A DNA stretch of 8,317 nucleotides from an uncultured Bacilli bacterium (GTDB lineage Bacteria; Bacillota_I; Bacilli_A; RF39; UBA660): the NCBI GenBank assembly GCA_947627805.1, contig CANQXB010000037.1, forward strand, positions 1 to 8,317, in the 5' to 3' direction. Each line of letters opens with the position of its first letter. The stretch's first letter is position 1. Below the pieces are notes generated by a model. It saw nothing but the letters and a program-made list of their open reading frames with translations. It searched no databases and was not told where the DNA came from. A program made the translations under genes and the position numbers. Below, in pieces: positions 1 to 7,271 of the stretch.

Positions 1-14
1 AATAAACATCTAGT

Positions 15-52
15 CAAAAAAGAACTATAATAAATTAATCATTATAGTTCTT
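15..52 (-). terminator. Rho-independent terminator at the end of the kinase unit
   Basis: On the minus strand, a perfect 12-bp stem (arms 41-52 and 20-31, 9-nt loop at 32-40) runs into a U tract made from the A run at 16-21. It lies about 110 nt past the stop of the sensor kinase gene and is the most likely end of the response regulator-kinase transcript. There is no T run on the plus-strand side, so it looks one-directional. Confidence 0.8.
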
Positions 53-161
53 AAAGTATAGTGTGAGTTTTAGATTTAAGATTTATATTTATTTATCAAT
101 CCTCCTTACACTCTAATCATATCTAAAATATATGAAAATTTAGTGTTCAAAATAAGAAAGT
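53..161 (-). other. Long 3' region with an orphan Shine-Dalgarno
   Basis: These 109 nt lie between the kinase stop and its terminator. A perfect AAGGAGG sits at 107-101 (minus strand), but no ATG follows at usable distance. The only nearby start-like codon is a TTG one base after it, which opens a 7-codon frame. A TATGAT box at 121-116 has no matching -35 element. It could be a plain 3' UTR, a decayed small gene or a short RNA ending at the terminator, and the sequence does not decide between these. Confidence 0.4.
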
Positions 162-1547
162 TTAAAGAGGAATTTTAAAATAGAAAGTTGAACCTTGGTT
201 TACTTTACTTTTAACTCCATATTCAAAATTATGTTTACTTAAAATTTCTTTAACAATTGATAATCCTAAACCTGTACCAACAATATTTCTTTGATGATTC
301 TTTTCGTTTTTATAATATTTATCCCAAATATAATTTATTTCTTGTTTTTTTATACCTTTACCGGTATCTTTTATTTCTACTAAATAAGCTTCTTCTTCTT
401 TTTTAATATTAATATATACTGTTTTATCTTTACCAGTATAATTAATGGCATTATTTAAAAGATTATAAATTACTTGATTAATTTTATCTTTATCAGCTTT
501 AATAAGAGCCTTTTTAGGCATATCTAAAACAAAATTATAATTCTCTAAATATTCCATAACTTCATATCTTTTAATAATCTTTTTTATTTCTTTAACTAAA
601 TCATATTCTTCATAATTATACATGTATTCATTATTTTGAACTTTTGAAAGTTCTAAAATATCATTAACTAAACCAGTTAGTCTATCAGCTTCCTCCATTA
701 TAATATTTAAATGCTCTTGCATTTTTTCTGGTTCTTTATAAGATATATCTTTAATCATTTCGGCATAAGCTTTAATCATTGTAAGAGGAGTTTTTAAATC
801 ATGGGAAACATTAGCTAATAAGTCTCTTTTTACTTCATCACTTTTTCTTAATTCTTTTTGAACTTCTTCTAAAGTTTGAGATAATTCTTCAATTTCTAAT
901 ACTCCATTTTTAGGAAATTTCGTATCATATTTACCTTGACCAATATTCCGAGCTTTTTTAGTTATTTCTCTAATTGGTTTGGTAGTTTTACTAGCAATAA
1001 ACATCGATATTAAAATAGCACATAATATCATTAAAATAACAAAGTAAATTATTTGACTTTTAAATAATTTAACAAAACTAGAAACATTCTCCAAATTACT
1101 ATAAATAAAAATATTGTTATTATCATTTTTAATAGCATAAAGAATACCTTGAGTTTTAGTATAAGGATTAAACATCCGATAGTAATTACTTTTATCATTG
1201 GAATTTATAAATTTATTTATGGTTTTATTTATAAGACTATCATCATAATTTAAAAGACAACCATTCTGTAAAGTATTATAGTTAAAAGTAGCATAAGTTT
1301 CATCTATTACTTTAATACATACTTCATTATTATAAGCGAGTCTTTCCGATAAAATGTTGACATCTTCTCTGCTTTTAGAATAAATTTGCACCATATCATT
1401 TAATTTGTTAATTTGATAATTTTTATAGAGAGCCCCAAAAACAAAAGAAACATAAAACCAGATAAAAAGAATTATTCCTACATTAAATATAAGTATAATT
1501 ATTAAACTTTTAAATTCTATTCCTTTTAATTTAGCCTTTATCTTCAA
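162..1547 (-). CDS. Membrane sensor histidine kinase (HAMP, HisKA, HATPase_c)
   Basis: Sensor kinase of a two-component system. It is predicted to autophosphorylate and pass phosphate to the regulator encoded just upstream. Visible layout: membrane segment about residues 14-38, outside domain about 39-163, second membrane segment about 164-186, then a HAMP linker to about 235. The H-box reads NVSHDLKTPLT (phospho-His H249), the N-box NLLNNAINY (N366), G1 DTGKGI (394-399) and G2 GTGLGL (424-429). All catalytic boxes are intact and 461 aa is normal for the class. The start is a TTG inside the regulator gene (17-nt overlap), with AGAGGA/GGG-like bases upstream, so translation is probably coupled to the regulator. 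No later ATG, GTG or TTG precedes the first membrane segment. The outside domain is not one I recognise and carries two cysteines (C77, C97). The signal sensed is unknown. Confidence 0.93.
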   Translation of the reverse strand: MKIKAKLKGIEFKSLIIILIFNVGIILFIWFYVSFVFGALYKNYQINKLNDMVQIYSKSREDVNILSERLAYNNEVCIKVIDETYATFNYNTLQNGCLLNYDDSLINKTINKFINSNDKSNYYRMFNPYTKTQGILYAIKNDNNNIFIYSNLENVSSFVKLFKSQIIYFVILMILCAILISMFIASKTTKPIREITKKARNIGQGKYDTKFPKNGVLEIEELSQTLEEVQKELRKSDEVKRDLLANVSHDLKTPLTMIKAYAEMIKDISYKEPEKMQEHLNIIMEEADRLTGLVNDILELSKVQNNEYMYNYEEYDLVKEIKKIIKRYEVMEYLENYNFVLDMPKKALIKADKDKINQVIYNLLNNAINYTGKDKTVYINIKKEEEAYLVEIKDTGKGIKKQEINYIWDKYYKNEKNHQRNIVGTGLGLSIVKEILSKHNFEYGVKSKVNQGSTFYFKIPL

Positions 1548-2190
1548 TTTTATAACCCATTCCTCTTACTGTTTTAATTATATCTCGATATTTACCCAAT
1601 CTACTTCTTAAAGTTTTAATATGTGTATCAACTGTTCTATCATCACCATAAAAATCATATCCCCAAATATTTGATAATAAATTTTCACGAGATAAAGCAA
1701 TATTTTTATTTTCCATTAAATATTTAAGTAAATCATATTCTTTAGGAGTTAAAATAATTTGTTTACCATCAACATATACTTCATGAGCTAAGTCATCAAT
1801 TTTGAGACCCGCAATAACTAAATCATTATTCTTAATATTTCTTTTGGTAATGGCTTTAACTCGAGCGACTAATTCTTTAGGGCTAAAAGGTTTTGTAACA
1901 TAATCATCTATTCCTAAATCAAAACCAATTAATTTATCGTATTCTTCACTTCGAGCAGACAGCATTATAAAAGGAATATCTTTAATTTTTTTGATTTCTT
2001 TACAAGCTGTATAACCATCCATATTAGGCATCATAATGTCCATTATAACTAAGTCAATAGGATTTTCTTTAACTACTTCAATGGCTTTAATTCCATCTTC
2101 AGCTTCATAAACTTTAAATTCTTCTAAAGTTAAATATTCTTTAATAACACTTCTAATTAAAGCTTCATCATCCACAACTAAAATATTCAT
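1531..2190 (-). CDS. OmpR/PhoB-family response regulator
   Basis: DNA-binding regulator partnered with the kinase downstream. The receiver domain is residues 1-115, with acidic pocket D7/D8, phospho-acceptor D51 in MDIMMPNMDG, switch S78 (LSAR) and K100 (TKPF). A winged-helix effector domain follows (about 120-219), with LTPKEYDLLKYL, the recognition segment DDRTVDTHIKTLRSRL and the closing RGMGYKIE typical of the family. Its 219 aa is a normal length. The frame is open to an ATG at 2220. I choose 2190 because AGGTGG lies four bases before it and the protein then begins MNILVVDDEA, as these regulators usually do. The extra ten residues would start upstream of the likely transcription start. 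The 3' end overlaps the kinase start by 17 nt. Close to WalR/PhoP-type regulators, but target genes cannot be read from the sequence. Confidence 0.95.
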   Translation of the reverse strand: MNILVVDDEALIRSVIKEYLTLEEFKVYEAEDGIKAIEVVKENPIDLVIMDIMMPNMDGYTACKEIKKIKDIPFIMLSARSEEYDKLIGFDLGIDDYVTKPFSPKELVARVKAITKRNIKNNDLVIAGLKIDDLAHEVYVDGKQIILTPKEYDLLKYLMENKNIALSRENLLSNIWGYDFYGDDRTVDTHIKTLRSRLGKYRDIIKTVRGMGYKIEDKG

Positions 2191-2210
2191 AAAACCACCT
2201 ACATGAAAAT

Positions 2211-2219
2211 AGTATAACA
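2211..2219 (-). promoter_or_regulatory. Extended -10 promoter for the two-component operon
   Basis: The minus strand reads TGTTATACT: a TATACT -10 box (2216-2211) preceded by TGn. No good -35 is found 16-18 bases upstream, which fits an extended -10 promoter. It lies about 20 bases upstream of the chosen regulator start and just past the terminator of the preceding gene. A small inverted repeat, CACA-AA-TGTG on the plus strand (2218-2227), covers the upstream edge and could be an operator, though it is short enough to be chance. Confidence 0.5.
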
Positions 2220-2238
2220 CAAATGTGATAAATAAATG

Positions 2239-2263
2239 AAAAAATTCCCTTTAAGGAATTTTT
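2239..2263 (-). terminator. Rho-independent terminator after the LtaS-like gene
   Basis: Arms 2255-2263 and 2240-2248 form a 9-bp stem (AAAAATTCC with GGAATTTTT) with a 6-nt loop. On the minus strand it is followed by the U run complementary to 2239-2244. It begins at the base after the TAG stop. It closes the five-gene unit and separates it from the regulator promoter only about 20 bases away. Confidence 0.85.
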
Positions 2264-4315
2264 CTATTCTTCCTCTAAAGGAAGTTCTTCTTCATTTGCA
2301 TCTTCTTTTTGATTTTCTTCATATTCTGCAATTTTATTTTCTAAATAATTAAAATAATTGCTCTTAATAGCTTTACTACTCATTGAAATTTTTAAATCAA
2401 CCTCAGCATTAATCGCTTGAATTTCTTCTTCTGTATAAGCATTTTCTTCATAAAATGTTATTTTACTTGTAGAAGCATTATAGTAAGCTTTCTCATTCTT
2501 CCATGAGCCATCCGCAAAAATAACCATCGATTCATAATCTTTAGATAGGACATCATGACCTAAATATAATCTTGGGTCATAATCTAAATTCATTAAATTA
2601 GCAAGGGTTGGTACTAAATTTAAATAGAAGTTATATTCGGTAAATGTTTTCGGAGTCATTTCGGAATTATAAATTACTAAAGGAGTTCTTTCAATTTCAT
2701 AATCTTTTAAATCATGAGTTATCATTTCCGCTACTTGACTTTTAGATAAACCATAAGGGTAATGGTCCGCCATTAAAACAATTACCGTATCATCATATAC
2801 TCCAGCACTCTTTAATCTATCTACTAAAGTCCCAATGGCATCATCAACAACTTTTAATTTTGATAAATAACGACTGACAGCACTTGAATAACCTAAAGAC
2901 ATAAAATAATCTTTATGTAAATTACCATAAGTTGATTCATTAGTATAAGGTTGATGGGAAGTAACTGTAGTAAACCAAGTCATAAATGGTTTATCACTTT
3001 CATCATTTAAAATAATATCTAGGCCCTTTTCAAAAAATTCAATATCACTTGGCCATTCACCATAATAACTAGCTGTTTTAATTCCTAAAGTATCAGCGCC
3101 ATAATAAGTTTGGGCTCCCATATTTGGATGAATAGTTTTTCTTTTATAATACCATTCTACAAAATCATGCATACCTGTTGTCCGATAACCTTTATTATTA
3201 AATAAATTAAATATAGCTTCAAAATAAGTATTATCTTTATAAACATTGGAAGTACAAGCATTATAAATAGAAAATAATCCTGTCATGGCACTAAATTCAT
3301 TATTGCCCGTCGCACAACTATTTCTTGGGGAATAATTATTTTCCCAATGCCATCCTTCACTATAAAGTTTATAAAAATTAGGAAATTCTTTTTCATTAAT
3401 AATGGCCTCATTAACAGATTCCATTAAAATAACAATAACATTTTTTCCTTCAAACATTCCTGTATATTCATTATAATCAGTTACACTTTGGGAAGCAAAA
3501 TATTTATTTAAACTACTATATCTAACATTGTCATCTTCTTCCGCAATATGGTCTAAAGCATCAGACACTTCTTTAGTTGTAGAACCACTTTCATTAGGAT
3601 AAGTAGGATTAAAAACTGTTTCTTCTTCCGCAACTGGGAATAAATAACTCTTTAAATCCATAATGCCAAAAACAGTTGTCCCAAATTGATTAACCGCAAC
3701 AGTTGGCACATCAGGATTTAAGAATAATTTAATATTACTTTTAATTTGAAAACTATTTTGCATAAAAGGAACAACTAACGTCCCATAATATAGGCCACCA
3801 AGAACAATTAAACTAGGAATTAAACAAAATACTTTATTTTTAAATTTTCCTTTCCGATATTCCTTTTTTCTAAAGGCAAAAATATAAATTAAAAGCATTA
3901 CTAAAAAAGGAATATATAATAAATGATGAGTCCATTTAAAAGAATTTAAATAATCAAATAAATAATCTTTAACAGCCCCAAATTGACTTGTCGTATGAAA
4001 TGATATATAAACTCCTAAATAATTGATAAAACCTACTTGTAACCAAGTATATAAAGAATAAACAAAAACAAATAATAAATTGATAATATTTCTTAACCAT
4101 CTTTTCTTAAATAAATTACTAATAAAAGTTATCACTAAAGAAAATAGACACACACTTAAAAATATTCTTAAAGTTGCATAATCAAAAATAGCAAAATTAT
4201 TCATTTTTCTAAAAATTAACTCAATCAAAAACAATGTCGCAATCATTAAAAGAAGATTACTGATATATGTATCTTTAAAAATACTTTTTTTATTTTTTTT
4301 AACTTCTGATTCCAT
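2264..4315 (-). CDS. LtaS-like membrane phosphoglycerol transferase (sulfatase fold)
   Basis: Predicted polytopic enzyme of the lipoteichoic acid synthase family, which moves glycerol-phosphate units from phosphatidylglycerol onto a glycolipid-anchored polymer on the outer membrane face. Five membrane segments are visible (about residues 19-35, 48-69, 77-97, 131-148, 163-183), then a linker and an outside alkaline-phosphatase/sulfatase-fold domain from about residue 290. Landmarks by motif comparison with S. aureus LtaS: E299 in LMES (metal), T336 in SCATGNNEF (nucleophile), H454 in TSHQPY (substrate pocket), D517/H518 in ADHYPYG (metal). All are present, so it should be active. At 683 aa it is slightly longer than LtaS. 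The extra part is an acidic, Glu-rich tail (about 622-683) outside the catalytic core. The start ATG overlaps the end of rnhB by 17 nt, with only a weak AAAAGAG ribosome site, which suggests coupling. Membership is clear, but related sugar-phosphoglycerol transferases share these motifs, so the exact product is inferred. Confidence 0.85.
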   Translation of the reverse strand: MESEVKKNKKSIFKDTYISNLLLMIATLFLIELIFRKMNNFAIFDYATLRIFLSVCLFSLVITFISNLFKKRWLRNIINLLFVFVYSLYTWLQVGFINYLGVYISFHTTSQFGAVKDYLFDYLNSFKWTHHLLYIPFLVMLLIYIFAFRKKEYRKGKFKNKVFCLIPSLIVLGGLYYGTLVVPFMQNSFQIKSNIKLFLNPDVPTVAVNQFGTTVFGIMDLKSYLFPVAEEETVFNPTYPNESGSTTKEVSDALDHIAEEDDNVRYSSLNKYFASQSVTDYNEYTGMFEGKNVIVILMESVNEAIINEKEFPNFYKLYSEGWHWENNYSPRNSCATGNNEFSAMTGLFSIYNACTSNVYKDNTYFEAIFNLFNNKGYRTTGMHDFVEWYYKRKTIHPNMGAQTYYGADTLGIKTASYYGEWPSDIEFFEKGLDIILNDESDKPFMTWFTTVTSHQPYTNESTYGNLHKDYFMSLGYSSAVSRYLSKLKVVDDAIGTLVDRLKSAGVYDDTVIVLMADHYPYGLSKSQVAEMITHDLKDYEIERTPLVIYNSEMTPKTFTEYNFYLNLVPTLANLMNLDYDPRLYLGHDVLSKDYESMVIFADGSWKNEKAYYNASTSKITFYEENAYTEEEIQAINAEVDLKISMSSKAIKSNYFNYLENKIAEYEENQKEDANEEELPLEEE

Positions 4316-4934
4316 TTTTACTACTCTTTTCTATTAAATCCCGAACCGGTTTATATGTTTTGCGGTACTCTTCTAATATACCATATTTTTGCATTAATTC
4401 AAGATGTTTTTTAGTCGGATACCCTTTATGGGTGGCAAATTCGTACTCGGGATGAAGTTTACCATATTCCACCATAATCCTATCTCGCGTAACTTTAGCA
4501 ATTACAGAAGCTGCCGCAATATTTAAACTTAAAGCATCCCCATGAATTATTGGTAAAACGGGAACTTCTCTTTCTAATTTCATAGCATCAGTTAAAATAT
4601 AATCGGGAGCAATACTTAAATTATCTAAAGCTATATTCATCGCTTTTCTTGAAGCTTCTAAAATATTTATTTCATCAATTTCTTTGGCCGAAACAATTCC
4701 TACCCCAATACTAAGAGCATCTCTATTTAAACATTCAAAAAACAAATCTCTTTTTTTAGGAGTGAGTTGTTTAGAATCATTTAATCCTTCTAACTTATAG
4801 CCTTGAGGTAATATTACTGCCGCTGCAACAACGGGTCCTACTAATGGTCCGCGTCCAGCTTCATCAACACCCGCAATTAACTTATAGCCTTCTTTATTTA
4901 ATTTTTTCTCATATTTTAATAAATCTACTCCCAT
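4299..4934 (-). CDS. rnhB: Ribonuclease HII
   Basis: Cuts the RNA strand of RNA-DNA hybrids and removes ribonucleotides misincorporated in DNA. The N-terminal signature AGVDEAGRGPLVGPVV holds catalytic D24 and E25. D116 (ILTDAM) and D151 (KVTRDRI) complete the four-acid metal site. The conserved IHGDALSLNIAAASVIAKV and THKGYPTKKH segments are present. Its 211 aa is typical of a compact bacterial enzyme. The ATG at 4934 lies inside the end of rbgA (10-nt overlap) and is preceded in frame by TAA, so it is the earliest possible start. AAAGGAG is 13 bases upstream, a long but usable spacing. rbgA-rnhB adjacency is a usual Firmicutes arrangement. Confidence 0.97.
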   Translation of the reverse strand: MGVDLLKYEKKLNKEGYKLIAGVDEAGRGPLVGPVVAAAVILPQGYKLEGLNDSKQLTPKKRDLFFECLNRDALSIGVGIVSAKEIDEINILEASRKAMNIALDNLSIAPDYILTDAMKLEREVPVLPIIHGDALSLNIAAASVIAKVTRDRIMVEYGKLHPEYEFATHKGYPTKKHLELMQKYGILEEYRKTYKPVRDLIEKSSKNGIRS

Positions 4935-5776
4935 TTATCTAATGTTACTCCTTTAATTTTTTCACCCACTAAATCATTATATACCTTTAGACTAACTTTT
5001 TCAAAGTCTATTTCATTATTTTTAATAGCCCCTATTCTTTTTCCTATTGTTTCATACATTTCCATAACATCGTTGTTCACAATATTATATTCATTTTTTA
5101 ATTTTTCGGGATACATTTCATAAAGAGTATTTAAAATATGAACACAAATTTCATCTAAATTTAAAACTTCTTTTTTTATTCCCCCAGTAGCAGCAATATT
5201 TAAAGCTCCTACTTCATCATCTAATTTAGGCCATAATATACCTGGAGTATCTAAAAGAACAATTCCGACATTGGTTTTTAAATATTGCATTTCTTTAGTA
5301 ACTCCTGGTCTATTCTCGGCATTAACTACTTTTTTACCAGTTATTTTATTTATAAGAGTACTTTTACCCGTATTAGGTATTCCTAATACTAAGGCTCTTA
5401 TTGCTTTTTCTTTTAATCCTTTATCTTTTCGATTATTTTGAATTTCTTTAGTTATTTCATGAGTTACTTTAATAATTTTTTTGTAATCATCATTATTTTT
5501 CAAATCCACAATTAAAACATAATAGCCTTTATTTTCATAATATTTAGCCCATTTATTAGTAATATTTAAATCACATAAATCTTTTTTAGTCATTATTAAA
5601 ATTCTTTTTTTATTTTTAATTAAATTATCAATATCTTTAATTTTACTCGATTTAGGAATTCTAGAATCTACTAATTCATAAACTATATCAATATTTTTTA
5701 ATTCATCAATTATTTTTCTTCTTGTCTTAGCCATATGTCCCGGGTACCAATTTATATTTGTCTTATTTTCATTCAT
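4925..5776 (-). CDS. rbgA: Ribosome biogenesis GTPase RbgA (YlqF)
   Basis: GTPase needed for late assembly of the 50S subunit in Firmicutes, acting at the step where L16 and other late proteins join. The N-terminus carries the family mark INWYPGHMAKTRRKI. GTPase motifs are circularly permuted: G4 TKKDL first, then the P-loop GIPNTGKSTLIN, a Walker-B-side LLDTPGILWP, and a C-terminal helical domain with the GALNIAATGGI motif. The open frame extends to an ATG at 5791, but that ATG sits on top of a strong ribosome site (GGGAGTG, 5789-5783). The true start is the ATG at 5776, six bases beyond it, giving 283 aa. It begins 18 nt after the broken dinD gene. I see no good promoter of its own, so transcription likely comes from the promoter near 7206-7234. 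Confidence 0.96.
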   Translation of the reverse strand: MNENKTNINWYPGHMAKTRRKIIDELKNIDIVYELVDSRIPKSSKIKDIDNLIKNKKRILIMTKKDLCDLNITNKWAKYYENKGYYVLIVDLKNNDDYKKIIKVTHEITKEIQNNRKDKGLKEKAIRALVLGIPNTGKSTLINKITGKKVVNAENRPGVTKEMQYLKTNVGIVLLDTPGILWPKLDDEVGALNIAATGGIKKEVLNLDEICVHILNTLYEMYPEKLKNEYNIVNNDVMEMYETIGKRIGAIKNNEIDFEKVSLKVYNDLVGEKIKGVTLDKWE

Positions 5777-5794
5777 TTTTATCACTCCCATAAA

Positions 5795-6679
5795 TTATTT
5801 AATTTCTTCAAGTTTTTCTTGTTCCCTATTTTCCAACTGTTTCTTTTCTCTTTCAAGTTCTTTTAAACTTTTCTTAGGTGTCGGCATTTCTTCTGGCATC
5901 ATTCCTCCAATATCTTGAATAGCTTTTCGTACCTTTTTACCAACTTCGTAATGAACAGCCCTGACATTATCTTCACCCTTTACGTTATCTCTTATTAGTC
6001 TTTGTTTTGTTTGATTTATTCTAAATAAATTAGCCACCAATTCATCTTCATTCATATTATCTAATATATCTTCTCGATAACGCAACTTTTTTCTTTTAAA
6101 AATATCATCAGCTGTTTCACCATTATATAAACCTCTATAACCTGCATTATGAAATTCTGCCATATTTTTAACACCAGCAGATGAAGCAACTTTTTGGAGA
6201 GTATAATTACCTTGCTTAGTTAATTTTCTTTGATAAAATCTTTTTTCATCATCTGATAAAGTTTCATATTCTTACTCTGTAATTTCTTGTTTTCTTGTTT
6301 GAACGGCAAAATAAGTTTGCCCCAAAGCAACTATTTCTTTATTTGGATCAGCATTTTGCACTATTAGATAGCAGATATATCTAGACAATTTATAATCTTT
6401 AATTATTTCTTTTTTTCCTTTACCAGTTTTTATTGGCTTGTTGACTTCAACAACCCAATCTCTTCTATTTGAAATACTATTTTTTGCTGATATGATTGCT
6501 TTATCTATTACTTTTTCAAAATTTCTCCAATCTTTATAGTCTAACACCTTTTGTAATTCACGCGCATACCAATATTCATTCCCATATTCATCTAAATGTT
6601 TTATACTTTCAAAAATATTATCAGTATATTGACTATTTTCTCTTTTATTTACTATTTTATTTGATTTTTTACTCACCAT
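5795..6679 (-). pseudogene. dinD: DNA damage-inducible protein D, interrupted by an in-frame TAA
   Basis: DinD proteins are SOS-linked; the E. coli protein is reported to affect RecA filaments. The first 135 codons carry the N-terminal hallmarks (YWYARELQKVLDY, LSRYICYLIVQN, QTYFAVQTRKQE). A TAA at 6272-6274 follows ITE. The same frame then continues with EYETLSDDEKRFYQ and NYTLQKVASSAGVKN, and joins the C-terminal hallmark part (FHNAGYRGLYNGETADDI, LVANLFRINQTK, HYEVGKKVRKAIQDIGG, MPEEMPTP). The total is 294 codons, close to the family norm (E. coli 274 aa), with no frameshift or missing segment. I start at 6679 because AAAGGAAGTG lies six bases upstream; an in-frame ATG at 6754 has no such support. 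The internal ATG at 6163 has no ribosome site. A point nonsense mutation is the simplest reading; sequencing error or readthrough are alternatives. Confidence 0.88.
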
Positions 6680-6775
6680 AAAAGTCACTTCCTTTCTTTT
6701 AACAATATTTATAGTTTTATGTCTTATTTTTTTGGTAACATTAATTCTTGACAAATTAGTTCAATAGTAGAATTA

Positions 6776-7177
6776 TTAATTATATGGATTTTTCAACTTA
6801 TTTCTAACCATTTCATCTAAAAATTTTAAAAATTCTTCACTTTGCTTATCTTTGAGTTCTTGCTCCCGTTGATATTCTTCAACAGTATATTTTTTAAATT
6901 TAGATAAAACAAATTGGCGATTTTCTTCTAGTAATACAATTATTTTATTAATCATGACTATTTCATCATAATTTACTAAATGTTCTCTACTAAATTGAGT
7001 ATCTAACATAAATTCGTAAACCATTTTATCATCCCTTTGAATTAATTCTGCTTTAATTACTAAATCGTTTAATTGAATTAAAAATTCTTTAGAACTAAAA
7101 TTAGTTTTATAAGTATATCCTGGTAGTATTACTTTATCGATTAATTTTTTGATTTCTTTAACAGTTTTTACCGCCAT
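6776..7177 (-). CDS. Hypothetical protein with charged helical C-terminus
   Basis: I do not recognise this 133-aa protein. It has no membrane segment, signal peptide or enzyme motif that I can see. The N-terminus is basic and helical (TVKEIKKLIDKVI), followed by a short Tyr/Phe/Leu-rich section that may be beta-strands. The last 45 residues are rich in Lys, Glu and Gln (YQREQELKDKQSEEFLKFL) and look like a single long helix or coiled coil. It is probably cytoplasmic. The ATG at 7177 has AGGGGG nine bases upstream. It is the first gene of its unit, directly behind a perfect consensus promoter, and dinD follows after 96 nt. With dinD it appears inserted in the usual lepB-rbgA order. A link to DNA damage is suggested only by position. 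Confidence 0.75.
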   Translation of the reverse strand: MAVKTVKEIKKLIDKVILPGYTYKTNFSSKEFLIQLNDLVIKAELIQRDDKMVYEFMLDTQFSREHLVNYDEIVMINKIIVLLEENRQFVLSKFKKYTVEEYQREQELKDKQSEEFLKFLDEMVRNKLKNPYN

Positions 7178-7205
7178 TTTTAATTTCCCCCTATCTCATA
7201 GACTA

Positions 7206-7234
7206 ATTATATCATGCGAACAAATGAATGTCAA
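7206..7234 (-). promoter_or_regulatory. Perfect consensus sigma-A promoter with extended -10
   Basis: The minus strand carries TTGACA (7234-7229), a 17-base spacer and TATAAT (7211-7206). TG is placed one base before the -10, so both hexamers, the spacing and the extension all match consensus. Predicted transcription starts near 7199, giving a 5' UTR of about 22 nt before the ATG at 7177. It lies between the lepB terminator and the hypothetical gene. It is the only strong promoter I see for the hypothetical-dinD-rbgA-rnhB-ltaS-like unit. Confidence 0.9.
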
Positions 7235-7271
7235 CAAATAATTTCACTTTTTGCATGACTTTCCTATGATA

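Noticed and set aside
2191..2220. Ten extra N-terminal residues of the response regulator
   Set aside because: They would begin upstream of the likely transcription start and precede a well-placed AGGTGG and the family-typical MNILVVDDE start.
5777..5791. Upstream ATG of rbgA at 5791 as start
   Set aside because: It sits on the GGGAGTG ribosome site that serves the ATG at 5776.
6496..6681. Open frame of 61 codons on the plus strand inside dinD
   Set aside because: It lies fully antisense to the conserved dinD N-terminal part, has low-complexity Tyr/Phe/Leu content from AT-rich sequence and no ribosome site.
6748..6776. Plus-strand promoter TTGACA-17-AATTAT pointing antisense into the hypothetical gene
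   Set aside because: The -35 is perfect but the -10 matches only 4 of 6 bases. No plus-strand gene follows, and such matches are common by chance in AT-rich DNA.
7213..7232. CGAAC half of a Bacillus-type LexA box within the hypothetical gene's promoter spacer
   Set aside because: The partner half reads GAATG instead of GTTCG, matching only 2 of 5 bases, so there is no proper palindrome despite the dinD context.
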